Shown: positions 1-7,652 of the stretch, piece after piece
How the letters are laid out: every line of letters starts with the position of its first letter
How positions within the stretch are numbered: the first letter of the stretch is position 1
Source: a virus
Length of the DNA: 27,852 nucleotides
IMG/VR virus record: IMGVR_UViG_3300031697_000021
Location: 1-27,852 of that record
Strand: one strand, 5' to 3'
Program-made: the position numbers and the translations under genes
The notes under the pieces: generated by a model
Database searches by the model: none
The model's input: only the letters and a program-made list of their open reading frames with translations
Told to the model about the DNA's origin: nothing

Positions 1-110
1 TGCTCCGGGTGCTCCATCAGCTCCATCCTGTCCATCTGCGCCGGGATCACCTTGAATGCCGGGTTCTCCTTGATCGCCTTTTGCCCCGGGTGCTCCATCT
101 GCGCCTTTAA
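1..110 (-). repeat. Collagen-like G-X-Y coding repeat
   Basis: Read on the minus strand, the codons spell Gly at every third position (GAD GAP GAK GDQ GEP GIQ GDP GAD GQD GAD GAP). The DNA is correspondingly repetitive (recurrent gcwccdgg-like units), and the window stops inside it. Confidence 0.85.
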
Positions 111-645
111 TGCTAAACAAATCCCATTTTTCGGAAGTATTTGGATTTTCTCCGGTAACTGATTCGAGAGCAATATACGCGCTTCCCTGGTATTCGACCT
201 TATTATTTTTAAGGTATGTGGTTAGTGGGTTATAAGTACCTTTCCACGCCTCTAATTGATCGTAAATATCATCCAAAGCCCCATGAACATCTGTTTCGTC
301 ATAAGCTATGTCGAAAGCTGTAAGATTGGTTATAGTATCCTCAATCGAGGAAATAGCACTTAAAATAGAATCCAAATCAGTCTGAACATCACCTTCTTCG
401 CTGGTGGTATCAATGTCCGAGGCATCCTTAAACCATTTAATTTCCTTAGCAGTCAAATTTTCAAGAAAGACATAGAATTTTTTCACTCCGTCCGTGTTAT
501 CAAAAACTACTTTGCCGGGGTACTTCAAAATTGGCGGATAAGATGCAATATTAGCAATATCCGTTCCGGTTCCTATGATTTTTGCAGATTCGAGTGGTTC
601 GTTCGAATTGTAGTATTTTTCTCCGTATTGATTATTATCAGCCAT
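1..645 (-). CDS. Tail fibre protein with collagen-like repeats (3' end beyond window)
   Basis: The frame is open from an ATG at 645 down to base 1, giving 215 codons with no stop, so the C-terminus lies outside the window. The N-terminal half begins MADNNQYGEKYYNSNEPL and resembles an attachment region. Around residues 138-180 a segment with W-K-G-x-Y, a later V-x-Y-x-G-x-x-Y-I-A, and P-N-T-S-E-K-W matches the small aromatic-rich modules (CBM5/12-like) common in phage fibres. From about residue 180 the protein is G-X-Y repeats (GADGAPGAKGDQGEPGIQGD), which form a collagen-like triple helix in phage fibres. It is the last gene of the tail block, where receptor-binding fibres normally sit. Host-receptor binding is inferred from position and domains. 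Confidence 0.85.
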   Translation of the reverse strand, partial: MADNNQYGEKYYNSNEPLESAKIIGTGTDIANIASYPPILKYPGKVVFDNTDGVKKFYVFLENLTAKEIKWFKDASDIDTTSEEGDVQTDLDSILSAISSIEDTITNLTAFDIAYDETDVHGALDDIYDQLEAWKGTYNPLTTYLKNNKVEYQGSAYIALESVTGENPNTSEKWDLFSIKGADGAPGAKGDQGEPGIQGDPGADGQDGADGAPGA

Positions 646-651
646 AATATT

Positions 652-1746
652 TTAGTTAATTGTGTTAACACTAAATGTCCAGTTTCCGCTTACATCGAAT
701 AATAAGCGATATAAATTATAATTTTCGCCATCAACTATCACGTCCACGGGGTCGCCGCTTATTATTTTTGTCGCAATAGACTTCGGTGTACCCAGGTTGC
801 CTACCCAGTCGCACCAGTTATATTCTGCCACAGTTGCCGGAACAAGGAGCCAATGCCACGATTGAGTAAATTGATCTATACCAAAATCTTTGAAATTTAT
901 ATTTACTAATTCCGGGGTGGTATCATCAATATTATCATTTTGCGATGAGTTAATCGTACCAAGCACAATTCCATCAAAGTCGGGGTCGTCTTTCGATAAA
1001 GAACCCTGCAACGATGTGCGATAGCCGAACCTGATGCGGGTAGTTGGTACGGGTTGCTCTACTGTAATATCCACTTCGTACTCCTTCTCATCCCCGTTTT
1101 CGGCTGTAACAAAATATGACCTAACCCCTGTTAAATCCACCGGAGTACCTTGGCTGGGTAATATTGAGGCACCTGCTGAAATAGTGATTTGCGGGGTTAC
1201 TGGATTTAAAATCGTCCCAAATGGGACAGTTCCTAATATATCCCCTGTTGAGTGATTAATGGTACAAGACGTGCCAGCAACGCGGAATGACTGTATCTGA
1301 TTTTCAGCAGAAGGCTCCATGGAAACTGTAATAAACCCTGATACTACTTTCATAGCAACACTTGAATTATCAACTTTCAAGATTGAACAACTTACATTGA
1401 AAACGCCCTCGACAGGGATTATGGCAGTAACATTCTGACCGTATAATATTAAAGAATAGTCCGCTGGCTCTTGAAAAATAGTCCACCTAACCTGCGCATA
1501 AGGCTCGGTAGCAACCGGGTAGGCTTCGAGAGTAATGGGGGTGTTGGGTTCGGCTGATATGCTGCTATTTGATAGTACCTGCTCACCATCAACGAAGGCG
1601 GCGAAGTTGACGGAGCTACTGCCTACAGGCATATCATCATCAATAAAGTTAAAGACGCTATCAATGAAGTCGGCAAATTGCTCCTGTGTAGGCTTTTTGC
1701 CAGATTCCATGTATGCCTTTAGTGTTGTTCTGTTTCGTTGTGCCAT
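652..1746 (-). CDS. Tail-tip / adhesin-like protein with a DUF5018-like Ig domain
   Basis: This is a 364-residue protein placed between the baseplate genes and the terminal fibre. The N-terminus (RTTLKAYMESGKKPTQEQFADFIDS) is a short helical attachment module seen in Bacteroidota phage tail appendages. Residues about 150-232 (IQSFRVAGTSC, P-x-G-T, an ITISAGASILPSQG stretch, then YFVTAENGDEKEYEVDITV) match the pattern of DUF5018-like immunoglobulin-type domains found in Bacteroidota surface proteins. The preceding 60-150 segment is also beta-rich and Ig-like. There is no signal peptide, as expected for a virion protein. A role in surface recognition or as a fibre connector is inferred. The start at 1746 leaves 5 bp to the upstream gene. 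Confidence 0.7.
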   Translation of the reverse strand: MAQRNRTTLKAYMESGKKPTQEQFADFIDSVFNFIDDDMPVGSSSVNFAAFVDGEQVLSNSSISAEPNTPITLEAYPVATEPYAQVRWTIFQEPADYSLILYGQNVTAIIPVEGVFNVSCSILKVDNSSVAMKVVSGFITVSMEPSAENQIQSFRVAGTSCTINHSTGDILGTVPFGTILNPVTPQITISAGASILPSQGTPVDLTGVRSYFVTAENGDEKEYEVDITVEQPVPTTRIRFGYRTSLQGSLSKDDPDFDGIVLGTINSSQNDNIDDTTPELVNINFKDFGIDQFTQSWHWLLVPATVAEYNWCDWVGNLGTPKSIATKIISGDPVDVIVDGENYNLYRLLFDVSGNWTFSVNTIN

Positions 1747-1751
1747 TTTCG

Positions 1752-2039
1752 CTAACTAATTATAAAGTCTTGTCCTATTATCCAAAAACCTATGCCCTGC
1801 CCGGATGGCTGCACGGCAGCGAGCCCTGTTGCCGGGGTGATGGCGTTGCGGGTGTAGTATTGTTTGACCATCATCTCACCTGAAATATTTGTATCAATAA
1901 ACAATTTACGCCCTGCGCTAAGAGAATCATCAATTTTGTCTGTCGCTTGCATCAATGCAAAAACATTTTCGATACTGCCCGTTTCCTGTATCGCAATATC
2001 AAACCATGATTGAGTATCTCTTATCGTTACCTGCTTCAT
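1752..2039 (-). CDS. LysM-like small tail protein
   Basis: This 95-residue protein has an N-terminal segment (VTIRDTQSWFDIAIQETGS, then N-V-F-A-L-M, and S-L-S-A-G-R-K-L-F-I) that follows the LysM plan of an aromatic/DIA helix, a second helix and a G-x-x-L-x-I strand. Tail protein X of P2 and related baseplate-hub proteins carry a comparable module. Its start overlaps the stop of the gp25-like gene by 4 bp (ATGA), so the two are probably translationally coupled. A structural or cell-wall-contact role at the baseplate is inferred. The C-terminal third is unrecognised. Confidence 0.6.
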   Translation of the reverse strand: MKQVTIRDTQSWFDIAIQETGSIENVFALMQATDKIDDSLSAGRKLFIDTNISGEMMVKQYYTRNAITPATGLAAVQPSGQGIGFWIIGQDFIIS

Positions 2040-2317
2040 ATCTCAACTCTCACTTTACCGTTTGCGATGCTTAGCTTTTTTACATTGTAACCATCGCTGT
2101 GCAGTTGCAGCCGCACATTTCTTTTCAAATCAGCACTATTGCCCCCAACAAAAGCTATTGCATTTGCACCCAATATTGGATGCTGTTTATAATGCCCCGG
2201 TGCAGCCTGCAAAATGTGCAGTATGTGCTGCTGGTCACTTTGTCCAACTACGAAGTCGCCATCCTCAATAAGCAAGTCGCCGGTATCGTCTAATAGTATG
2301 TCTTTCCTTCCTGTCAT
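2036..2317 (-). CDS. Baseplate wedge protein, GPW/gp25-like (Mu gp46-like)
   Basis: This 93-residue protein has DILLDDTGDLLIEDGDFVVG followed by a conserved Q-x-x-x-x-I-L and P-G-H-Y-K-x-x-P-x-x-G-A. This matches the small gp25/W family of contractile-tail baseplate wedges, which polymerise around the hub and nucleate sheath assembly. Length and position next to hub and spike genes agree with that role. It overlaps the following LysM-like gene by 4 bp. Confidence 0.75.
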   Translation of the reverse strand: MTGRKDILLDDTGDLLIEDGDFVVGQSDQQHILHILQAAPGHYKQHPILGANAIAFVGGNSADLKRNVRLQLHSDGYNVKKLSIANGKVRVEI

Positions 2318-2322
2318 TACTT

Positions 2323-2553
2323 TTAACTTATTGTACCTATGCCGTTTGCCGTAGTCGCTCCTGTGCCTGTAGCCGGTGCAACTGTTACCGGTATCGGAAA
2401 GGCAACCGTTACGCTTGCTGATTTGATGTAATTGTCGATAGCCGTTGCCAGCTTATCGGCAAACTTGTCCAGGGCCACAGCCTGGTCGGTTTCTGTAGTC
2501 ATCACCTGGAGGATTGCCATTATTTCGGCCTTTAATGTTTTTTTAACCAGCAT
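2323..2553 (-). CDS. Small baseplate-region protein, function unknown
   Basis: The protein has 76 residues. The first half is helical (AVALDKFADKLATAIDNYIK). The second half is a beta/low-complexity stretch rich in P, V, T and G (FPIPVTVAPATGTGATTANG). Small proteins with a helix plus a GT-rich tail often sit beside the spike in Bacteroidota contractile phages, but I cannot assign a family. It lies 6 bp upstream of the gp25-like gene and 8 bp downstream of the spike gene, in the same operon. Confidence 0.6.
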   Translation of the reverse strand: MLVKKTLKAEIMAILQVMTTETDQAVALDKFADKLATAIDNYIKSASVTVAFPIPVTVAPATGTGATTANGIGTIS

Positions 2554-2560
2554 TTTAATA

Positions 2561-2995
2561 TTATTTAAAAAGCGTTTTTATATCATTTTCAAACTGCAAT
2601 ATGGCCTGCACTGTGGGTGGTAGTGGTGTACCAGAAGGCCCCGCCGGTGTGCTTACCGTTAGCTGTTTTATTATGTTAGCCATACTTAGTAATACATCTT
2701 TAAAATTAAGGCTCTTGTTTTTCAGCACGAAGTTTTCAGCCCTATCCACCATTGTTATTATACCATCGTTGGCACTAAGCATCATCACCAGGACCCAACT
2801 ACCCTTTACAGGGATGGGAGTAAAAGCAGCGTTGCCAGCCAGGGGTGTAAGCCTTACCCCCAGCATGGGGGCAGTTCCATCCGAAGGACTTACATCGCAA
2901 GTTAGTTTTGATGCGTCCACAATATCCACCTTACACACCTTCGCATACACTTCGCTGTTGCCTACAATCTTTTTAAGTATCTCGCGAATTTCCAT
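2561..2995 (-). CDS. Baseplate spike protein, gpV-like (Mu gp45-like)
   Basis: The product has 144 residues. The frame stays open upstream to 3073, but I place the start at 2995 because that ATG overlaps the hub gene's stop (TGATG), the usual coupling pattern here, and the extra 26 residues look like out-of-frame hub sequence. The N-terminal helix (EIREILKKIVG) is followed by an OB-like beta domain (VYAKVCKVDIVDASKLTCDV, then PIPVKGSWVLVMML) and a C-terminal tail with an amphipathic helix, the layout of central spike/puncturing proteins in P2/Mu-like baseplates. The short C-terminus lacks a clear metal-binding HxH tip, so a separate tip protein may exist. Confidence 0.7.
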   Translation of the reverse strand: MEIREILKKIVGNSEVYAKVCKVDIVDASKLTCDVSPSDGTAPMLGVRLTPLAGNAAFTPIPVKGSWVLVMMLSANDGIITMVDRAENFVLKNKSLNFKDVLLSMANIIKQLTVSTPAGPSGTPLPPTVQAILQFENDIKTLFK

Positions 2996-3954
2996 CAGCC
3001 GTTCCTCCCTATCGTTACAATTTGTTGCATAAAGGACTGGTTCATCTGGTAGTTCACCTTTTCTACCTGGCACAGCTTGTCGTTGCGCTCCTGATTATCG
3101 GCATCAAAAAATTTCATAAAATCGCCCGGCTCTACAAGTGGGCGGCCATACAAGGTTAAGCTGCCTTGCAGGTTGCCAGGTTTGTAGGTGGCCAGTAGGT
3201 TGCGGGCATAGTCGCGCAACTCTTTTTCGGTTTTCTTTTCTAAAGCCAAAAAGGTATGTACTTCGCCGCCTGTGGCTTTCTCTGGTTCCTGAACCTCCAG
3301 CTTGGTGTTGTCGGGTAGCACAGTTTTTACTTTAATAATAAGGTTTACATCCTCATCACTTACATATTGCAAATTGTCCGCTTTAACATGCACCGCAAAA
3401 TCAATATCCAAGCTGTCGGCGTTAGAGGCAAGCTGCGTGGATGGCATCACTCCGAACAGTTGCTTATTTTTGAAGTAAAATAAAAGGCCGTAGTTCTGCC
3501 TGATGTAATCGAGGATGGCCGCCAGACTGGGATTGTTGCTGACGCGAAATGTACCGAGGCTTGCATCTGTTACCCGGTTTTCGATGTCGGCAGGTAGGTA
3601 TTGACCCAGTAGTGTGTTGATATGCAAATCGGGGTATTGCATGGTTTCGCATGGTATTTGCTTTAGCCGGTACATCTCATCCTCGCCATGCACCTCGATG
3701 GGAGTGCCCAGGGTAATATTTTTTACATAGCCAGAAAACAACAAGCTGTTATTATCATCATACCCGGCTTCTATTGTTATTGCATCTCCTTTTTTTATCA
3801 GGTCGGATACTTTTGTGCCGTTGTAAGCAATGTTTCGCGGTATGGTAATGCTACACAATCCTGTAAGACTAACCATCGAGCGGTCGATAGTAAAGCCCGA
3901 CACCTGTGGAAGGCGGTAATTACCTACTTGTATGTTGTGTGTAATACGAAACAT
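2995..3954 (-). CDS. Baseplate hub protein, gpD-like (Mu gp44-like)
   Basis: This 319-residue protein has the composition and order of the gpD/gp27-type hub: an N-terminal barrel with G-D-A-I-T-I-E-A-G-Y and L-L-F-S-G-Y-V-K-N-I, a middle domain with the F-R-V-S-N-N-P-S-L-A-A-I-L-D-Y-I-R motif and a Y-G-L-L-F-Y-F-K strand, and a C-terminal barrel with G-S-L-T-L-Y-G-R-P-L-V-E-P-G-D. The trimeric hub sits on the spike and joins it to the tail tube. It is directly coupled to the spike gene. Its start faces a divergent plus-strand gene, and the two starts are only about 30 bp apart. Confidence 0.75.
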   Translation of the reverse strand: MFRITHNIQVGNYRLPQVSGFTIDRSMVSLTGLCSITIPRNIAYNGTKVSDLIKKGDAITIEAGYDDNNSLLFSGYVKNITLGTPIEVHGEDEMYRLKQIPCETMQYPDLHINTLLGQYLPADIENRVTDASLGTFRVSNNPSLAAILDYIRQNYGLLFYFKNKQLFGVMPSTQLASNADSLDIDFAVHVKADNLQYVSDEDVNLIIKVKTVLPDNTKLEVQEPEKATGGEVHTFLALEKKTEKELRDYARNLLATYKPGNLQGSLTLYGRPLVEPGDFMKFFDADNQERNDKLCQVEKVNYQMNQSFMQQIVTIGRNG

Positions 3955-3966
3955 TTTATATCTTTA
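3935..3966 (+). promoter_or_regulatory. Candidate promoter of the plus-strand cargo gene
   Basis: TTG at 3935-3937 and TATCTTTA at 3959-3966 are separated by 21 bp. This is close to the Bacteroidota sigma-70 plan (TTTG, about 20 bp, TAnnTTTG), with one mismatch in the -7 box. It overlaps the start of the hub gene on the other strand and would give the plus-strand gene a very short leader. Confidence 0.35.
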
Positions 3967-3982
3967 TCGAAAATTTTATCTT

Positions 3983-4288
3983 ATGAAATATTTAATCTTA
4001 CTATCATTCCTTTTCATCTTTACCTCCTCCGAACCTATTGCGAAGGATTGTAAGTGCGATGACACTGAACTCTTTGGCCGTGTTCGTTTCGTTAATGACG
4101 GCGGCGACTTCCGCATCAGATTTGTACAAAACAATCCCGATTTACGCATCCAATTCGTTGCCCGACCTGCCAGCAAATGCGGACAGTGGCAGATTGTTGA
4201 TGGTGGCGAAGACTTCACCGTGTACGTGGTTGAAGGCGGCGAAGACTTTACTGTGCAATACAGCGAATCGAACCCTGGTATTAATTAA
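3983..4288 (+). CDS. Secreted DUF6150-like repeat protein (moron)
   Basis: This gene encodes 101 residues and is the only plus-strand gene within the minus-strand tail block. The start at 3983 gives a typical signal sequence (MKYLILLSFLFIFTSS) followed by a Cys-containing junction (KDCKCDD). The mature part is short repeats of the form F/V-V-x-x-G-G/N-x-D-F/L-x-I/V-x-F/Y-V (for example VRFVNDGGDFRIRFVQ, then DLRIQFVA, and twice GGEDFTV), plus C-G-Q-W. This matches what I know of DUF6150, a small secreted family in Bacteroidota with no known biochemical role. It converges on the DUF6046 gene with an 8-bp overlap and has its own candidate promoter. It is likely a lysogenic-conversion or cargo gene. 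Confidence 0.7.
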   Translation: MKYLILLSFLFIFTSSEPIAKDCKCDDTELFGRVRFVNDGGDFRIRFVQNNPDLRIQFVARPASKCGQWQIVDGGEDFTVYVVEGGEDFTVQYSESNPGIN

Positions 4289-4898
4289 CTTTTTCAAGCT
4301 CTATGGGCAGGTCGCTGTACATTTTTAAATGAAAGAACTGTTGGTTTTGGTAACCAGCTTTTTGATCAAATTTGTAATTATAAATTACTGTATTGTAAAT
4401 ATTAAACATTTCGAGAAAGGGGCTTGAAACCTCCATAGCTTCCGCTAATTCGCAAACTTTAATAAGTGTGTTAACTTGCTCCATTGGATACCTGGTGGCA
4501 TTTTCATCTGCTATGCTACCGCTAATTTCTATGTTATAATCATCCAGGGAGTAGTATTCCTTTACACTTCCATTGCGTCCGGTTACATTAGTTCGTCCAA
4601 TGTTTTTGTTTTGCTCGATGATTAAAAGAACGCTATCCAATTTAATAGTCAACGATTTATCCGATGTGCTTTTAAGCACAACATCGGCAAACACCGGCGT
4701 TCCTAACATGCTCACAGGCCATTCGGTAAACCCCTCATCATCCATACGCTTGTATATCTCTATCTGCTTGAGTATGCTCTTGTAAAGACCTGTTCTTGCA
4801 GTATTTACTAAGCCAGCTTCGATACCCAGGCTGTCTGGAACCGGAAAACTGATTCGCCTTGCCAACAAGGGGCCGTTGAAGTCGAAATTATAGTGCAT
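4281..4898 (-). CDS. DUF6046-like tail/baseplate adaptor protein
   Basis: The product has 205 residues. The core segment has TPVFADVVLK, a hydrophobic D-S-V-L-L-I-I-E strand, G-R-T-N-V-T-G-R-N-G-S-V-K-E-Y and DDYNIEISGSI, which fits the DUF6046 family found next to tape-measure genes in Bacteroidota contractile phages. By position between tape measure and hub it occupies the slot of Mu gp43 (a DNA-circularisation/N-like tail protein). It is therefore probably a tail-to-baseplate connector, an inference from order. Its start overlaps the tape-measure stop by 11 bp. Confidence 0.65.
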   Translation of the reverse strand: MHYNFDFNGPLLARRISFPVPDSLGIEAGLVNTARTGLYKSILKQIEIYKRMDDEGFTEWPVSMLGTPVFADVVLKSTSDKSLTIKLDSVLLIIEQNKNIGRTNVTGRNGSVKEYYSLDDYNIEISGSIADENATRYPMEQVNTLIKVCELAEAMEVSSPFLEMFNIYNTVIYNYKFDQKAGYQNQQFFHLKMYSDLPIELEKVN

Positions 4899-6681
4899 AG
4901 TTTACATCGTTTAGTACGCTCTGCAAGGCCATTTTTAGCTTGTCTTTAAAGCTCGAAACATCGGCATCTTTGGCGTTATCAAAGAAGTTGTTGTTTTCGC
5001 CAATTAGGCTATCCAGGTTGATGGTAATGTTTTTGGCCGCCCGCACATCGCCACTAATACTGTCGATACCGCTTTTAATGCCACCGCCGGTTCCACCCGT
5101 TCCTCCATCTCCACCAGTAGCGGTTCCGCCGGGTTCAGTCCCGGTGCCTTCTTGCGAGGATGGGCTGAATAGCCCAAACATTTTTTCCATGTGGCTGATA
5201 CCCTTCTGGAATTTCAGGGCAATTTCTTTCGAAGCATCCTCCGCCCGGCGCGATGCGTACAGCGTGGTCATAGCATCTTTGATGCCTGCCAGGTTGTCTT
5301 TAAAAAACCTACTGTCATAGCCACCTTTTTCAAGCGATTGCATCACCTTCATGGTTGATGATGATCCGCCTTCATAGTTCTTTTCTATAAATCTCCCGAT
5401 GCTTTCGCGGATGGTTTGGTCGCTTAAGGCATTAATCTGGTAATTCTTATCTGCCCGGCTCATCTTTGGGTCTATGCGTATCTTATCCTGAATAGCCCCA
5501 AACTCAGCTCCCATTTTGCGCTGTGCTTCCCATTGCAGGGTTTCTGCTGCTGCGGCTTCTTTATTGAGCTCTCCCAGCACATCTTTTTGTTTTTCGATAG
5601 CTATTCGGTGGATGGCCTGCCGGTTGTATTCCTCCATATTGGAAGCAAGCTGCCCAAGGCTTATTTTTTCGGCATCCAGCCCTTTTACAATGTCACCGTT
5701 TATTTCGCGCAGTTCTGCAAGTATGGTCTTACGCCGCTCGTAGGGTGTTAGGCTATTGCTTAGCTCCATGGCCAGGGCATTCACCTTTTGACGCTCGTCC
5801 TCGAGGGTACGTGCCAGAGGCACCCTAATCATATCCTTTGCTTTAGAAACCATGCCCGACATACCACTTATGGCCGCGCTAAATACGCCCTTGCCACGGT
5901 CGCCAATTACTTTGAGTAGTTGATCCCAGCTATCTTTCAGGTTGCTGATTTGCCCACCGGTGGTTTTGCTAATCTTGGCCATTGCACCCTCCACACCCTG
6001 TAGCTTGCCCAGGCTCAACATATATTCGCGGATGGCTTTGCCGGTAAAGTTTACGGTTTTGGCCTGGCCTTTAAACATAAAGGTAACTTTGTCCCCTTCT
6101 TTACTGGCGCGGATACCAAATTCTTTGAGACGCTCAAACTCCCCGGTTTGTGCATCAATAATAGCCTCGGTAAGCATGTCGAAACCTTTGCCCGTTGACG
6201 ATGCAAGGTCGCCCAGGTTAGTCATTTGGCTCATGGTTGGGCTAAAGCCCTGGTTGGTAAGTTTTACAAAGCTGTCGGTAAGTTCATCTACCTGAAAAGG
6301 GGTGCGGCTTGCAAAGGCCGTAATGTTAGTAAATGCCTGCTGTGCTTTGCCACGGTTGCCAAAGGTATTTTCAAGCACAGCCTGCATACGCTGATATTTG
6401 GCCGAGGTATCCATAGCAGCCTGGCCAAAACGGCGTAGCCCATCAATGGCAAAAAAGCCGGCAGCAAGACCACCCACTTTTTTCATCATACTTTTGCCCA
6501 GCGACCCTACCCTGTTTTCAATACTACCCACATCGGTGGCTGCCTTTTTTGCCGAGCGGCCTACACGATTAAAATCATGCACGGCATTGTCGGCAAAATC
6601 ATCGGCGGCCTTTTCGGCTTTAATCATTTTGGGCGTAAATCCATCCTGGAGTACAATTTCATATTTTACCTTTTCAGACAT
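4888..6681 (-). CDS. Tail tape measure protein
   Basis: This 597-residue protein is the largest of the tail block and directly follows the frameshifted chaperone, the invariant order for tape measures. Residues about 65-280 form the tape-measure N-terminal domain (GLRRFGQAAMDTSAKYQRMQ, F-A-S-R-T-P-F-Q-V-D-E-L, F-D-M-L-T-E-A-I-I-D-A-Q-T-G-E-F, F-G-I-R-A-S-K-E-G-D). The middle is charged and helical. Near residue 525 there is a Gly/Thr-rich linker (GTGTEPGGTATGGDGGTGGT). The length suggests a tail of medium length, by the general rule of about 0.15 nm per residue. The ATG at 6681 overlaps the end of the frameshift product (stop at 6674). Confidence 0.9.
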   Translation of the reverse strand: MSEKVKYEIVLQDGFTPKMIKAEKAADDFADNAVHDFNRVGRSAKKAATDVGSIENRVGSLGKSMMKKVGGLAAGFFAIDGLRRFGQAAMDTSAKYQRMQAVLENTFGNRGKAQQAFTNITAFASRTPFQVDELTDSFVKLTNQGFSPTMSQMTNLGDLASSTGKGFDMLTEAIIDAQTGEFERLKEFGIRASKEGDKVTFMFKGQAKTVNFTGKAIREYMLSLGKLQGVEGAMAKISKTTGGQISNLKDSWDQLLKVIGDRGKGVFSAAISGMSGMVSKAKDMIRVPLARTLEDERQKVNALAMELSNSLTPYERRKTILAELREINGDIVKGLDAEKISLGQLASNMEEYNRQAIHRIAIEKQKDVLGELNKEAAAAETLQWEAQRKMGAEFGAIQDKIRIDPKMSRADKNYQINALSDQTIRESIGRFIEKNYEGGSSSTMKVMQSLEKGGYDSRFFKDNLAGIKDAMTTLYASRRAEDASKEIALKFQKGISHMEKMFGLFSPSSQEGTGTEPGGTATGGDGGTGGTGGGIKSGIDSISGDVRAAKNITINLDSLIGENNNFFDNAKDADVSSFKDKLKMALQSVLNDVNYAL

Positions 6682-7221
6682 TCTCCACTATCACTTTAGG
6701 ATGACCATTTTTAAGCAACCATTTCAACTCGTTCCACCGTGCTGCCCATTCATCTTCCGAAAGATTGGATGGCTCAATATTGAAGTACAGGCGAAGCATT
6801 GCGTTTATCTTCCTTACCTCTTGTTTACCATCGTTTGGATCGACAGCCGTTTCTTTTAATTTTTTTTTAACACAGCCTGGTAAACGGCTATTATGTCATC
6901 GGTAACGGTGGTGGCATTGTCCAGTGTCCACTCATCGTCAACAATGCGCTGATCCCCGTCCAGGAAGCAGCTTTTGATAATGAACTTTTTGGCCGAGTTG
7001 GGTTTTGTTTCGCGCATTATCGTGCCAATATCCATCATGGTGGTAGTAGGTCGGCGGAAATAGCCTGTAACAACTTCATCGGTTTCACCTACCTGTACGG
7101 CCACTATCCATACTTTGCTAATGCCGTGTTTTTTTTGAAGTTCTTCAACCTTTGCTTTGTCCTCAACGCTTATTTTGTCGAAAGGCACAATACCGGTATT
7201 CTTATTTTTCTTTTCAGCCAT
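6674..7221 (-). CDS. Tail assembly chaperone, -1 frameshift product (gpGT-like)
   Basis: Reading 120 codons from 7221 to the AAA ending at 6862, slipping back one base and continuing from 6862 gives 62 more residues before a TGA at 6676-6674, for a 182-residue fusion. The extension (KLKETAVDPNDGKQEVRKIN, M-L-R-L-Y-F-N-I-E-P-S, D-E-W-A-A-R-W-N-E-L-K-W-L-L) is protein-like and is not reached from any good start of its own. Its stop overlaps the tape-measure start (AATGTCTGA). In lambda and Mu the T extension binds the tape measure while G binds tail-tube monomers. The equivalent role here is inferred. Confidence 0.75.
6856..7221 (-). CDS. Tail assembly chaperone, zero-frame product (gpG-like)
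   Basis: The product has 121 residues. The frame is open to 7233, but I prefer the ATG at 7221 because it overlaps the tail-tube stop (TAATG). The sequence (MAEKKNKNTGIVPFDKIS, then G-I-S-K-V-W-I-V-A-V, Y-F-R-R-P, D-D-I-I-A-V-Y-Q-A-V) is a small acidic alpha/beta protein in the lambda gpG / Mu gp41 position, between tail tube and tape measure. It ends within an A-rich slippery run, and a -1 shift there gives the longer form. The chaperone coats the tape measure during tail assembly and is absent from virions in studied phages. Confidence 0.75.
   Translation of the reverse strand: MAEKKNKNTGIVPFDKISVEDKAKVEELQKKHGISKVWIVAVQVGETDEVVTGYFRRPTTTMMDIGTIMRETKPNSAKKFIIKSCFLDGDQRIVDDEWTLDNATTVTDDIIAVYQAVLKKN
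6859..6870 (-). promoter_or_regulatory. Programmed -1 ribosomal frameshift site
   Basis: On the minus strand the zero-frame codons are TTA AAA AAA AAT TAA, a run of nine A residues (6868-6860) in front of the stop. A-AAA-AAA fits the X-XXY-YYZ slippery heptamer, and after a -1 slip the frame is open for 62 codons. I could not identify a downstream pseudoknot by eye. Confidence 0.7.
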
Positions 7222-7640
7222 TACGCATTCCATGTTATGTGCGAAATAATGAGGTCGAGCTTAATATCAAAACCTAAATCGCCCTCATTCATACTGCGGG
7301 CATTGTTTTTAAACTGGCAGTTGTGCAACCGGTGTGTTCTCATTACATTACCTGCGCCGAGAAACACAACATTGATGTCGAAGGGTGATATGGCTTGAAG
7401 TCTGCCACCGGGTGCAGCTTTTGCAAGAGATTCTACCTCTTCGCTTTTTAGGTTTAGGTCGCCGGTAGCTTTTATCCGTCCATATCCACGGCTCACGGGG
7501 TAGTTGCCAGCACCATACATATCCTCCATATCCTGCTCTTCGGAGTAGTTGATGGATTTGATGCCGCTAAGCGGTACACCGGTTAAATTTACGATAACAT
7601 CGCCCCAGGCGTAGTTAGTTCCGTTGATTAGTGGTGTCAT
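7221..7640 (-). CDS. Tail tube protein
   Basis: The product has 139 residues and lies directly after the sheath gene. It begins MTPLINGTNYAWGDVIVNLT, with a later I-N-Y-S-E-E-Q-D-M-E-D-M-Y-G-A-G-N-Y-P-V-S-R-G-Y-G motif. It has the compact beta-sandwich look of contractile-phage tube proteins, which stack as hexamers inside the sheath. Size and sheath-tube-chaperone order match Mu gp39/gp40. The stop overlaps the chaperone start. Confidence 0.8.
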   Translation of the reverse strand: MTPLINGTNYAWGDVIVNLTGVPLSGIKSINYSEEQDMEDMYGAGNYPVSRGYGRIKATGDLNLKSEEVESLAKAAPGGRLQAISPFDINVVFLGAGNVMRTHRLHNCQFKNNARSMNEGDLGFDIKLDLIISHITWNA

Positions 7641-7652
7641 TTTTGTTTGTGT

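Noticed and set aside
1-645. Variable repeat of a diversity-generating retroelement in the fibre gene
   Set aside because: No reverse transcriptase, template repeat or adenine-biased variation is present in the window; the repetition is collagen coding sequence.
2561-3073. Longer spike protein starting at 3073
   Set aside because: The added 26 residues overlap the hub gene in another frame, and the TGATG junction at 2995 gives a normal coupled start.
4038-4328. 96-residue plus-strand frame over the DUF6150-like gene
   Set aside because: It lies in the wrong frame relative to the signal peptide and repeats at 3983-4288.
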